The position numbers and the translations under genes are program-made. Shown here piece by piece: positions 22,793-31,364 of a stretch of DNA of 35,248 nucleotides. This stretch comes from Candidatus Tyrphobacter aquilonaris (GTDB lineage: Bacteria; Vulcanimicrobiota; Vulcanimicrobiia; Vulcanimicrobiales; Vulcanimicrobiaceae). The notes beneath the pieces were generated by a model that worked only from the letters and a program-made list of their open reading frames with translations, did not search any database and was not told the origin of the DNA. The DNA lies in NCBI GenBank assembly GCA_003133745.1, contig PKZD01000068.1:1-35248 (forward strand), given 5' to 3'. The number at the start of each line of letters is the position of its first letter. Positions within the stretch are counted from its first letter, which is position 1.

Positions 22793-25012
22793 TCACGGAC
22801 GCGATTCTTGCCCACGCGCGGGCGCGCGCACAACAGAAAAGCCGGCAGAGCCGCCCTGGGGCGGAACGACGACGTGGACCGTCACCGTCGAGCGATGCGT
22901 GCCGCTTGCAGCCGAGATCGTCCAGCGGCCCAGGCGAAGCGGCCAAAAGGCATGCCCTTCGGAGTCGACCGCAAGCGTCGTACCGGCGACGCTCCATCGA
23001 ACGCGCGCTCCTCCGGCCGCGCGCAGCTCGAGGCGCTGCATCGAGCGCGCGAGCGCATCGGGCGCCGGGTTGAGTGCGAAGACGTCGCCGTCATGCGGGA
23101 AGAGAATGCGCACGCCGCCGCTCCCACGACTCGCCGGACGGCGCCACGACGCGAGCTGCTGCAGATGCACCCACTCCATGACGACCGCTTCGCATGATGG
23201 ATCCGGCCGCTGTCCGGTCGTCGCGCAGATCGGCACACGCAGATACCCCGCCGGAGGATCGAACGGCTGCGCATCGTGCGTTTCGTAGAGATGCAACATG
23301 ATGCGATTCCAGAGCGGGCCTGCGCCGGTCACTCCCGAGATGCCGCGCATCGCCGAGCCGTCGAAGTTGCCGACCCAAACGCCGACGGTGTAGTCGCGCG
23401 TGAAGCCGACGGTCCACGTGTCGCGATAGTCGGACGATGTTCCCGTCTTCACCGCGGCCGGAAACGGCAAGCGCAGAATCGAGTTGAGGCCGAAAGATTG
23501 CGCGCGGGCATGCGGATCGGCGAGCATGTCGGTGACGAGTTGCCAGGTCGCGGAATCGCCGATTTGGGTCGGCGGCGCCGCCGGCTCATCGAGCGTCGCG
23601 CGCAACGGAATCGCGGAACCCACGCGCGCGATCGTCAGATACGCGTGCGTCAGCTCCCAGAGCGTGACTTCGCCGGAGCCGAGCGTCAGCCCGAGTCCGT
23701 AGTACGCCGCGGGTTTGTCGAGATGCGTGAAGCCGAGCGCGTGGAGGCGATCGAGCATCGCCTCCACGCCGACGCGTGCGAGCACGCGCACGGCGGGAAC
23801 GTTGAGTGAGTTCGCAAGCGCGTAGCGTACGCGCACGGGGCCGGCAAATCGCGTCGAGTAATCGGCGGGCTGATAGAGACGGCCGCCGGGGATCGCGTAG
23901 GCGGTCGGAACGTCCGCCAGAATCGTCGTCGATGCGATCGCTCCGCGCTCGAGCGCTAACTCATACGTGAACGGCTTGAGTGAGGAACCCGGTTGACGCA
24001 GTGCCTGAACGCCGTCGTTGCGCCCGAGCAGCGCATCGGAATAGTAATCCGGGGAACCGACGTAAGCGAGGACATCGCCGGTGCGATTGTCGACGACGAG
24101 CGCGGCCGCGTCCGTGACGTGGCGTGAGACGAGCGCGTCGGTGATCGCCTGCACCTGAGCGAGAACGAAGCGCTGCAACGATGCGTCGAGCGTCGTTCGC
24201 ACCTGGACGCGTCCCGGCGCGACGTGTGGATAGAGCGCAAAGAGAAAATGCTGCGCCGCCTGCGGTCCGGCGAGCGGCGGGAGCACTTCAATGCGCTCGC
24301 GCTGCGCGAGCGCCGCTTGCGCGGGCGAGGCCGTTCCGTCGGCGACCATCCGATCGAGTACGTAGCGCTGGCGTTCGCGCAACGCCGCCCAGTGATCGTA
24401 CGGCGAGAGCCGTGACGGATCGTTCGGAATCGCGGCGAGGAGCGCGGCTTGCGCGAGATCGAGATCCGCCGCCGGAATGCCGAAGTACGCCCGCGATGCC
24501 GCTTCGACGCCGTAGAGATCGCCGCCCATCGGGACGCGGTTGAGGTAGGCTTCGAGCACCGCGTTCGGCGACGAGAGCAGGACGATGCGCTCGGCCTCCA
24601 CGATCTGGGCGAGCTTTCCGCGCAGCGTGCTCGGCGAATGCCGAATCGAGCGTGCGAGTTGCATCGCGATCGTCGATCCGCCGCTGCGCGCTTCGCCGTC
24701 GACGACGTATTCGTACGCCGCGCGCGCCATCGCCGCCACGTCGACCGCACCGTGATGGTAGTAGCGCGCATCCTCGGCGGCGAGGATCGCGGAGCGAAAG
24801 ACCGGTGCGACGCGGTCGAGCGGCACCCATGCGGTATCGGCGACGTCGGAGGCGGCGATCGAGCCGAGCGGCGCGCCCGTGCGGTCGGTGAACTGCACCG
24901 TGCCGCGGCCATGGGGAAGCGCCGTCACGTCAACGCCCACGACGGCGCGCGCCACGAGCCAAAGGAAGCACGCGGTGGCAATTCCCGCATAGACGACAAC
25001 ACGACGCGGCAT
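22793..25012 (-). CDS. pbpC: Penicillin-binding protein 1C
   Basis: A 739-residue bifunctional peptidoglycan synthase. ATG 25012 (MPRRVVVYAG) is preferred; the frame stays open to a TTG at 25072, but that extension lies in repeat DNA. Residues 7-27 are a membrane anchor. The glycosyltransferase-51 domain (about 50-220) has EDARYYHHGAVD and GGSTIAMQLARS. The transpeptidase domain has S343-SLK346, an SLN motif (ANSLNVPAVR) and K522-TGTSS. The last ~90 residues form the BiPBP_C domain typical of PBP1C. The enzyme polymerises and cross-links peptidoglycan at the inner membrane. It is divergent from an alpha-2-macroglobulin gene, its usual partner in diderms. Confidence 0.94.
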   Translation of the reverse strand: MPRRVVVYAGIATACFLWLVARAVVGVDVTALPHGRGTVQFTDRTGAPLGSIAASDVADTAWVPLDRVAPVFRSAILAAEDARYYHHGAVDVAAMARAAYEYVVDGEARSGGSTIAMQLARSIRHSPSTLRGKLAQIVEAERIVLLSSPNAVLEAYLNRVPMGGDLYGVEAASRAYFGIPAADLDLAQAALLAAIPNDPSRLSPYDHWAALRERQRYVLDRMVADGTASPAQAALAQRERIEVLPPLAGPQAAQHFLFALYPHVAPGRVQVRTTLDASLQRFVLAQVQAITDALVSRHVTDAAALVVDNRTGDVLAYVGSPDYYSDALLGRNDGVQALRQPGSSLKPFTYELALERGAIASTTILADVPTAYAIPGGRLYQPADYSTRFAGPVRVRYALANSLNVPAVRVLARVGVEAMLDRLHALGFTHLDKPAAYYGLGLTLGSGEVTLWELTHAYLTIARVGSAIPLRATLDEPAAPPTQIGDSATWQLVTDMLADPHARAQSFGLNSILRLPFPAAVKTGTSSDYRDTWTVGFTRDYTVGVWVGNFDGSAMRGISGVTGAGPLWNRIMLHLYETHDAQPFDPPAGYLRVPICATTGQRPDPSCEAVVMEWVHLQQLASWRRPASRGSGGVRILFPHDGDVFALNPAPDALARSMQRLELRAAGGARVRWSVAGTTLAVDSEGHAFWPLRLGRWTISAASGTHRSTVTVHVVVPPQGGSAGFSVVRAPARGQESRP

Positions 25013-25045
25013 AAGCGCTAGTATTCTCGCAGCCTCGGCGGTAAT

Positions 25046-25156
25046 GCTTTGTGGCGCTCCGTCCTTCGACAAGCTCAGGATGACAAGTTTGAAGCAGGCC
25101 GCTCCGCAGAGCGGCCATCCTTTTTCGGTCGGGATGACAAGAGCGCAGGATGACAG
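25046..25156 (+). repeat. Interspersed repeat element, copy B (26-base core, long hairpin, CAGGATGACA units)
   Basis: Lies in the 183-base gap between the divergent pbpC and alpha-2-macroglobulin genes. The core at 25061-25086 is identical to 14759-14784 and in the same orientation. It is followed by AAGCAGGC (25092-25099), a hairpin, GGGATGACAA (25131-25140), and CAGGATGACA (25146-25155) leading into GAATGGGGAGG. Copy A carries the same modules but with its hairpin before the core, so the units are permuted or the element is made of multimers. The promoters of both flanking genes must lie in or around the repeat. Confidence 0.75.
25097..25125 (+). terminator. Terminator-like hairpin inside repeat copy B
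   Basis: GGCCGCT (25097-25103) and AGCGGCC (25110-25116) form a perfect seven-pair stem with a six-base loop, followed by ATCC and five T (25121-25125). In the plus direction this looks like an intrinsic terminator, yet no plus-strand gene ends here. It sits 71 bases before the alpha-2-macroglobulin start. It may insulate that gene, attenuate it, or simply be the structural part of the repeat. Confidence 0.5.
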
Positions 25157-25195
25157 AATGGGGAGGGAGCGCTTTCTTTCTCGGAGGGGTCCTCT

Positions 25196-28100
25196 ATGCG
25201 TCCATGGCTTTCACCGGCGTCGCTCGTCGTCATCGCGGCGCTTGCAGCCTGCCAAGGGACGGGTGGGACGGGCCTCGCTCCGGTGGGGGCATTGCCGACT
25301 CCGAGGCTGCCGGCGTGGATCGGCTCGATCTCGCCGACGAAGCCCGCGCAGACGCTCGCGCAGATCCGCGTCATCTTCGCGAAGCCGGTGACGACGGTCG
25401 GCGCGCTCGAAGGCAACGGCCCGAGCGACCTTCTCTCGCATCTTCGCATCGATCCCGCGTTACGCGGCAACTTCGTCGTCTTGACGCCACGGATGATCGG
25501 CTTCGTCCCCGAGCAGGCGCTTCCGATCGGCACGCGCGTGCGCGTGACGCTCACCGCGGGGCTGCGCGATCTCTCGGGCGACGCGCTGACGCACGATCTC
25601 GCGTGGACCTTCGACACCGCGCCGCTCTCCTTCAGCGAGCTGCCGTCGCTCGGCGCCGATGAAAACGGCGAGACGCCGGCGCCCGCAAACTTGCACCCGA
25701 CCCTCCACGTGACCGCGAACGCCCAGATCGACCCCGCTTCGCTCGCCGCGCATGCAACGCTCTCGGGCAGCGGCGCCCGCATCGCGCTCGACGCCGCGCT
25801 CGAAGCGACGCCGTCGCCGGTGCCCGGCAGCGGCGCGACCGACGCATTCGACCCCTCGCTCTCGACGTGGGTCTACGACCTCACGCCGCGCGGAACGCTG
25901 CAACGAGACACGATCTACCATCTTTCGATTGCGGCCGGCGTCGCGCCGCAGAACGGCAACGTCGCGACGAGTCGCGCCTACACCGGAACGATTCACACGT
26001 ACGCTTCGCTCGGCGTCATCGCGACGCCGACGCCGGCACCCGGAACGCTCGGCGAGCGCTTTGCGCACGGCGACCCCGCGATCACGTTCGACAATCCGCT
26101 CGATCCGAAGAGCCTCGCCGGAAACGTCACGATCTCGCCGGCGCCGCAATCCACCGCGAGCCCCGCCGCGATCTCCGACGATGCGCCGAACGTCGTTTCG
26201 ATCGATCCGTATCTGCTCGCGCCGCGCTCGACGTACACGATCACGATCGGCGCGGGACTGACCGACGTTTTTGGGCAGCAACTTGGAACGCCGCAGACGA
26301 TCACGATTCAGACCGGCGATTTCACGCCCGGCATCTGGGCGCCGTCGGGAACCAACGTCTTCCCGAACGTCGATAACCTCGCGCTCGACGTCTTTGCGAC
26401 GAACTTGCCCGGCAATACTTATCGCTCAGCCTTTCTTCCGCTGCAGCCGGCGATGCTCGTCAACGGCGACGATCCGAACGCGCTGCTTCCGCGGGTTCCG
26501 GGTGACTGGCCGCAGCGCGCGATCCCGAACGCGCGGACGAACGCGCAGAGCACGGTCGAGGTTCCGCTGCGACAGATGCTCGGCGGGGCGAGCGGCGCGC
26601 TCGCCTACGGCGTCACGGCGGACGTTTCACCCGGCAACCCGATCACCGACGCCGGCATCGTCTCGCTCACGAACCTCGGCGTCTTCGCGCAGACGTTTCC
26701 GTCGCGCGCGATCGTGCGCGTCGAGCGCCTCTCCGACGGAGCGCCCGTCTCCAACGCGAGCATCGCCCTCTACCGAACGGGTGCGAGCCCATCGACGAAC
26801 CCGTGCGCGCGCGGCTTGACCGACGGCGGCGGCACGCTCGTGATCACCGGCGATCCGCTGCAGGCTTGCTACGCAGGCGGCGCGACGTACTCGGGCGAGG
26901 CGCCCCCGATCATGGCGGTCGCGAGCGTCGGCAGCGATTGGGCGTACACGCGCGTCGACCCGTGGGCCGGTGTCGAGAACATCGACGGCGACACGTCGTG
27001 GACGAGCGGCGCGCCGCTCTCGCGCGGCACGATCTTCACCGATCGGCAGATGTACCAGCCCGGCGAGAACGCACGCATCACCGGCATCGCGTACGCCGTG
27101 CGCAACGGCGTGCTCGCCGCGGACCGCAGCACGTCATACGCCGTCACGCTCACCGATCCGAGCGGCAACGCGCGATCGCTCGGCAACGTCGTGACCGACG
27201 CCTTCGGCGTCTTCTCGCTGCCGCTCACGTTCGGCGCGAATCAGGCGCTCGGATATTACTCGATCGCGGCAAAGGGCGGAAACGGCAACGAGATCGACGG
27301 CGGCCTGCGCGTCGCGCAATTCAAGCCGCCGAACTTCAAACTCGACGTCTCCTTCGACCGTCAGAGCGCGGTTGCCGGGTCGAGCGTGAACGCGACCGCA
27401 AACGCAAGTTATCTCTTCGGCGCGCCGCTTGCGAACGCCGCGGCGAAAGTCGACGTCACGCGCGACGTCGCGCTTCTCGAACCGCCCGGCTGGGACGATT
27501 ACACGTTCGGTCGCCAGTGGTTCTGGCCCGATCAGCAACCGGAGTTCGACACCGACGTCCTCTCGACGACGGGAACCTTCGACCGCAACGGCGCGCTCGT
27601 GCAAGCCGTCCCGGTCGCCGCGGATCTTCCCTTCCCGATGACCTACAGCGTCGACGTGCAGGCCACCGACGTTTCGAATCTCTCCGTCGATACGACGCAG
27701 AGCTTCACCGCGCTTGCAAGCGACGGCGTCATCGGTCTGAAAACCGATCTCGTCGGGCGCGCGGGGGCGCCGCTCTCCGTGCAGGCGATCGTGACCGATC
27801 TGAATGGAAAAGCGATCGCGGGGCGCACGATTCACGTCGAACTGCAGTCCATGGCGTACACCGCGGCGACGCAACTCGTCGAGGGCGGCGAGAGCGCGCA
27901 GAACGGCGTCGAGTACACGACCGTCGACACCGCCGACGTGACGCCGGGCAGCACGGCCACGACCGTGCAACTGCACCCGAAGAATCCCGGTCCGTATCGG
28001 ATTCGCGCGAACTTCTCCGGCGCGAGCACCGAGGGCAGCGAGACCGATCTCCAAGCCTTTGTCGTCGGCGCGGGCGAGGTTGATTGGGGCACGCAAGATC

Positions 28101-30808
28101 GCACCGTCGTCAACGTCAAACTCGACAAGAAGAGTTACAAGGTCGGCGACACCGCGACCGCGCTCATCGCATCGCCGTTCTCGCAAAGCGACATCTACTT
28201 CGCGGTCGTGCGGCAGGACGTCTTGACGAGCCGCCTCATCCATGCGACGGGGAACGGCCCGACGGTCTCGTTCCGCGTCACGCCGGCGATGCTCCCGAAC
28301 GCCGCGGTCGAGGCGATCGTCGTGCGGCGCGGTCCGTCGATTCGCACGCTGCGCCCCGGAACGCTCGACAGCCTCTCGCGCATCGGATTTGCGCCGCTCC
28401 ACGTCGATCTCGCCGGGCAATACCTGAAGATCGCGATCGCACCACAGCACGCTCGCCTCGAGCCCGGCGCACAGCAAAGCGTTTCGCTGCGCGTGCGCGA
28501 CGCGCAAGGACATCCCGCGGCAGGCGGTGAGGCGATCGTCATGGTCGTCGACGACGCGATCCTCCAGTTGACGGGATACCGTCCGCCCGATCTCGTTCAA
28601 ACGATCTTCGCCGATCAGCCGATTGCCACGCGCTACGCCGATAACCGTGGAAACGTCCAACTGCAGCCGCTGCGCGCGACGACGGAGAAGGGCTTCGGCT
28701 ACGGAGGCGGCTACCTCGCGGGCGCCGGATCGACGCGCGTGCGCGAGAACTTCCGCCCGCTCGCGTACTACACGGTCGTTCGCCTTGACGGCAGCGGCCA
28801 CGCCGACGTCTCCTTCACCCTTCCCGACGAGCTCACGACATGGCGTACGATGGCGGTTGCGATCGGCAGCGACGACATGCACTTCGGCAATGCCGATGAG
28901 CCGTTCATCGCGACGAAGACGCTGCTCACCAATCCGCTGTTGCCGCAGTTCGCGCGGCCGGGCGACACGATCGACGCGGGCCTCTCCGTGCTCGACGTCG
29001 CGGGCGCCGGAACGCTCCATCTCACCGGACGCCTGAGCGGCGCGCTCTCCTTCACGATCGGCAATCCGCAGACGCTCGATCAGAGCTCGAGCATCGGCAC
29101 CGACATGCAGGCATTGCGTTTCCCGATGATCGTCGGGACGCCCGCGCCGACGACGCTGCTCTTCAGCTCGCAGGTCGGCTCGGCAACCGATGCGTTCCGC
29201 GTGCCCTTCGTCGTGAAGGATCGCGCGGTGACGGAATCGGTCGTCGAGGCCGGTGCAACGACGTCGAACGCGTCGGTCCCCGTCGACTTCTCGAGCGGCG
29301 GCACGGTGCGCGTTACGCTCTCGAACTCCGTGGTGCCGCAGTTCGCGTTGCCCGCGGCCGATGCGATGGCCGCGGATCCCGAGCCGTTCCTCGACGACGC
29401 GGCGAGCCGCCTCGTCATCGCTGCGGCGACGGCAGCACTCGCACCGCGATACCATCTCACGCCCGCCTTCGACGCCGCGGCAGCGGAGCGCAGCGCGCTC
29501 GCTTCGATCCTCGCGCTGCAGCAGAGCGACGGCGGCTTCGCGCTCTTCAAAGGCATCGCGAGCGATCCGTTCGAGTCGGGTTACGCCGTCGAGTCCCTCG
29601 CGTTCGCACGCGATCACGGCCTCGCCGTCGACCCGCATGCGCTCGACAACGCGAAGGGCTATCTCGCGCGCACGCTCGAGAACCCGACGCGCTACGGATG
29701 GTGCAAAGACGCCGACTGCCGGGCGCGCCTGCGTCTGCAGATGCTGCTCGGGCTCGATGCGCTCGGGGATCGCCGAAACGACTTCCTCCCCGATATCATC
29801 GCGCAGGACGCGAGCTTCGACCCGGCAACTCAAATCCGGCTCGCGCGTTATCTCTTGCGCGTCCCGGGTTACCAAACGCAAGGCATCGCCCTCGCGAGCT
29901 CATTGGATCAGAACGTCTACCGCACGGGCCGGTACGCGAACGTCTCGATAAACGACGTTTGGGGATGGCTCGGCGCCCCGGTCGAGGGACAGGCGGAGAT
30001 GCTGCGCCTGCTCGTCGAGCGCGGTGCGAGCGCGGAAGAGACCGACGGCGCGGTGCGCGCGCTCGTCGCGCAGCAGTGCAACTGCGGATGGGGATCGCTC
30101 GCGTCGACGGCCTCCGCGGTCGAAGCGCTCGCGGAGTATGCGGCGCACGAACACCTCGCGCCATTCAACGCTTCGGTGCTCGCGGGAACGCGATCGCTTG
30201 CAACCGTGACATTCGGCAACTCGGCGTTGTCGCGGACGGTCGTCGTTCCCGCATCGTCGATCGGCGCGAAGCAACTCGCCTTCCACTCGAGCAGAGGAAC
30301 GCTGCACTACGCGCTGCTCTACACGTATCCCGTGCGCAGCGATGCGCCCGGGGAGCTCGCAGGTCTGCGCGTGATTCGCGACGTCCGAGCAGCGGGCGAT
30401 TCGACGCCGGTTGCATCGATGGACCTCGCGCCGCTCTCGCAGCCGATCTCGCTCGATGCCGGAGGGCTCTATGACGTCGGCATCCGCGTGATCGTCGATC
30501 ATCCGGTGGACCGGCTCATGATCGAGGACCCGCTGCCGGCGGGATTCGAGGCCGTCGATGCGGCGCTGCGCACGTCGACCACGGCGGTGACCGCGCAGCC
30601 CGATAGTTGGCAGATCGAGGATCAGCAAATCTACGCGGATCGCGTGACCGCATACGCGGATCACTTGGAGCCGGGGATCTACGAGATGCACTACCTCGTA
30701 CACGCGATAACGCCCGGCAGCTTTCGCTGGCCGGGCGCGCACGCGTATCTTCGCGATGCGCCCGAACAGTTCGGACGCAGCGCCTTCGCTGTCCTAGAGG
30801 TGAAGTAA
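25196..30808 (+). CDS. Bacterial alpha-2-macroglobulin family lipoprotein, thioester motif lost
   Basis: An 1870-residue protein from ATG 25196, with GGAGGGG about 7 bases upstream. Signal peptide with lipobox LAAC (C19). Several Ig-like macroglobulin domains follow; TDRQMYQPGEN near residue 615 marks the usual 'T-D-R-x-x-Y-x-P-G' MG domain, and ELTTWRTMAVAIGSDDMHFG near 1212 the A2M core. Where relatives carry the thioester CLEQ before 'T-A-S-R-L', this protein reads F1398-LDD-1401 then AASRL, and no C-x-E-Q occurs anywhere. The later alpha-helical barrel and a receptor-binding-like C-terminal domain are present. It is probably a periplasmic protease trap or cell-envelope guard working with PBP1C, but without covalent capture. 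Confidence 0.9.
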   Translation: MRPWLSPASLVVIAALAACQGTGGTGLAPVGALPTPRLPAWIGSISPTKPAQTLAQIRVIFAKPVTTVGALEGNGPSDLLSHLRIDPALRGNFVVLTPRMIGFVPEQALPIGTRVRVTLTAGLRDLSGDALTHDLAWTFDTAPLSFSELPSLGADENGETPAPANLHPTLHVTANAQIDPASLAAHATLSGSGARIALDAALEATPSPVPGSGATDAFDPSLSTWVYDLTPRGTLQRDTIYHLSIAAGVAPQNGNVATSRAYTGTIHTYASLGVIATPTPAPGTLGERFAHGDPAITFDNPLDPKSLAGNVTISPAPQSTASPAAISDDAPNVVSIDPYLLAPRSTYTITIGAGLTDVFGQQLGTPQTITIQTGDFTPGIWAPSGTNVFPNVDNLALDVFATNLPGNTYRSAFLPLQPAMLVNGDDPNALLPRVPGDWPQRAIPNARTNAQSTVEVPLRQMLGGASGALAYGVTADVSPGNPITDAGIVSLTNLGVFAQTFPSRAIVRVERLSDGAPVSNASIALYRTGASPSTNPCARGLTDGGGTLVITGDPLQACYAGGATYSGEAPPIMAVASVGSDWAYTRVDPWAGVENIDGDTSWTSGAPLSRGTIFTDRQMYQPGENARITGIAYAVRNGVLAADRSTSYAVTLTDPSGNARSLGNVVTDAFGVFSLPLTFGANQALGYYSIAAKGGNGNEIDGGLRVAQFKPPNFKLDVSFDRQSAVAGSSVNATANASYLFGAPLANAAAKVDVTRDVALLEPPGWDDYTFGRQWFWPDQQPEFDTDVLSTTGTFDRNGALVQAVPVAADLPFPMTYSVDVQATDVSNLSVDTTQSFTALASDGVIGLKTDLVGRAGAPLSVQAIVTDLNGKAIAGRTIHVELQSMAYTAATQLVEGGESAQNGVEYTTVDTADVTPGSTATTVQLHPKNPGPYRIRANFSGASTEGSETDLQAFVVGAGEVDWGTQDRTVVNVKLDKKSYKVGDTATALIASPFSQSDIYFAVVRQDVLTSRLIHATGNGPTVSFRVTPAMLPNAAVEAIVVRRGPSIRTLRPGTLDSLSRIGFAPLHVDLAGQYLKIAIAPQHARLEPGAQQSVSLRVRDAQGHPAAGGEAIVMVVDDAILQLTGYRPPDLVQTIFADQPIATRYADNRGNVQLQPLRATTEKGFGYGGGYLAGAGSTRVRENFRPLAYYTVVRLDGSGHADVSFTLPDELTTWRTMAVAIGSDDMHFGNADEPFIATKTLLTNPLLPQFARPGDTIDAGLSVLDVAGAGTLHLTGRLSGALSFTIGNPQTLDQSSSIGTDMQALRFPMIVGTPAPTTLLFSSQVGSATDAFRVPFVVKDRAVTESVVEAGATTSNASVPVDFSSGGTVRVTLSNSVVPQFALPAADAMAADPEPFLDDAASRLVIAAATAALAPRYHLTPAFDAAAAERSALASILALQQSDGGFALFKGIASDPFESGYAVESLAFARDHGLAVDPHALDNAKGYLARTLENPTRYGWCKDADCRARLRLQMLLGLDALGDRRNDFLPDIIAQDASFDPATQIRLARYLLRVPGYQTQGIALASSLDQNVYRTGRYANVSINDVWGWLGAPVEGQAEMLRLLVERGASAEETDGAVRALVAQQCNCGWGSLASTASAVEALAEYAAHEHLAPFNASVLAGTRSLATVTFGNSALSRTVVVPASSIGAKQLAFHSSRGTLHYALLYTYPVRSDAPGELAGLRVIRDVRAAGDSTPVASMDLAPLSQPISLDAGGLYDVGIRVIVDHPVDRLMIEDPLPAGFEAVDAALRTSTTAVTAQPDSWQIEDQQIYADRVTAYADHLEPGIYEMHYLVHAITPGSFRWPGAHAYLRDAPEQFGRSAFAVLEVK

Positions 30809-30812
30809 CGCT

Positions 30813-31148
30813 CTAGCGATAGCTGGATTTGGTCGCGAAGCAATCGCGACAGTACACCGGCTTGTCGCCGCGCGGTTGGAACGGCACTTGGGCCACTCCG
30901 CCGCACTGGCTGCATGTCGCGGTGAACATTTCACGCTGGCTCGCATAACCGCGCGCGCCGCCGCCGCCGCCGCCGCCGGCACCAGCACCGCGGCCGCTCT
31001 GGCCGGAGGCTTTACGGGCGGCCCGGCAATCCGGGCAGCGGTTCGGCTTATTTTGAAAGCCTTTGGATGCGAAAAACTCTTGTTCGCCGGCGGTGAACGC
31101 GAAATCGCGCCCACAGTCTACGCAGCGAAGATACTCATCTTGGTACAT
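30813..31148 (-). CDS. Double zinc-ribbon protein (CxxC-x17-CxxC type)
   Basis: A 111-residue protein from ATG 31148. The first ribbon has C9-x2-C12 and C38-x2-C41 and matches the 'probable zinc-ribbon' type, with DFAFTAGEQEFFASKGF between the pairs. The second has C79-x2-C82 and C100-x2-C103 with exactly 17 residues between, a known small domain type. A Gly-rich linker (about residues 54-67) encoded by a CCG-triplet run at about 30957-30978 joins them. It probably binds nucleic acid or protein through two zinc ions. No partner is indicated. AGGAG lies about 13 bases before the start. It is convergent with the alpha-2-macroglobulin gene, 4 bases away. Confidence 0.85.
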   Translation of the reverse strand: MYQDEYLRCVDCGRDFAFTAGEQEFFASKGFQNKPNRCPDCRAARKASGQSGRGAGAGGGGGGGARGYASQREMFTATCSQCGGVAQVPFQPRGDKPVYCRDCFATKSSYR

Positions 31149-31364
31149 TATGAACGAGGGACTCCTGTAGGTATTGGTAAGTTGCTCGGAATCGACTCGC
31201 TCAGCACTCGAGAGTATTGGGACCGAATTCGATACCTTGGCCGCGCCATGATAGCATGGGGGGCACCTCGTTGCAAGGATGGGGCAAGCCCCCGGGGAGA
31301 GAGCACCACCAAGCATGCGTCTGCACCGCAGGGCGTGCGCGCGGGCCGGGGGAAGTCGCACGCG
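31149..31364. other. Intergenic region with two stem-loops in the leader of the gene at 31365
   Basis: The largest gene-free stretch, 216 bases between divergent genes. GGGG (31281-31284) pairs with CCCC (31289-31292) around CAAG. A stronger stem joins 31313-31323 with 31329-31338 (ten pairs, one bulged G, loop CACCG), ending 26 bases before the ATG. No promoter is obvious on either strand. I could not match the leader to a known riboswitch. Confidence 0.35.

Noticed and set aside
25013-25072. Upstream TTG start for pbpC at 25072
   Set aside because: The added 20 residues are encoded by the interspersed repeat and would precede a normal N-terminal membrane anchor.
27134-29881. A 915-codon open frame antisense to the alpha-2-macroglobulin gene
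   Set aside because: Its product is extremely rich in Arg, Glu and Ala with no domain motif, as expected for the antisense of a high-GC gene with strong codon bias. The plus-strand product has clear family motifs throughout.
31217-31240. tRNA T-loop-like bases (CCGAATTCGATAC) in the intergenic region
   Set aside because: No cloverleaf, acceptor stem or CCA-adjacent structure could be built on either strand.
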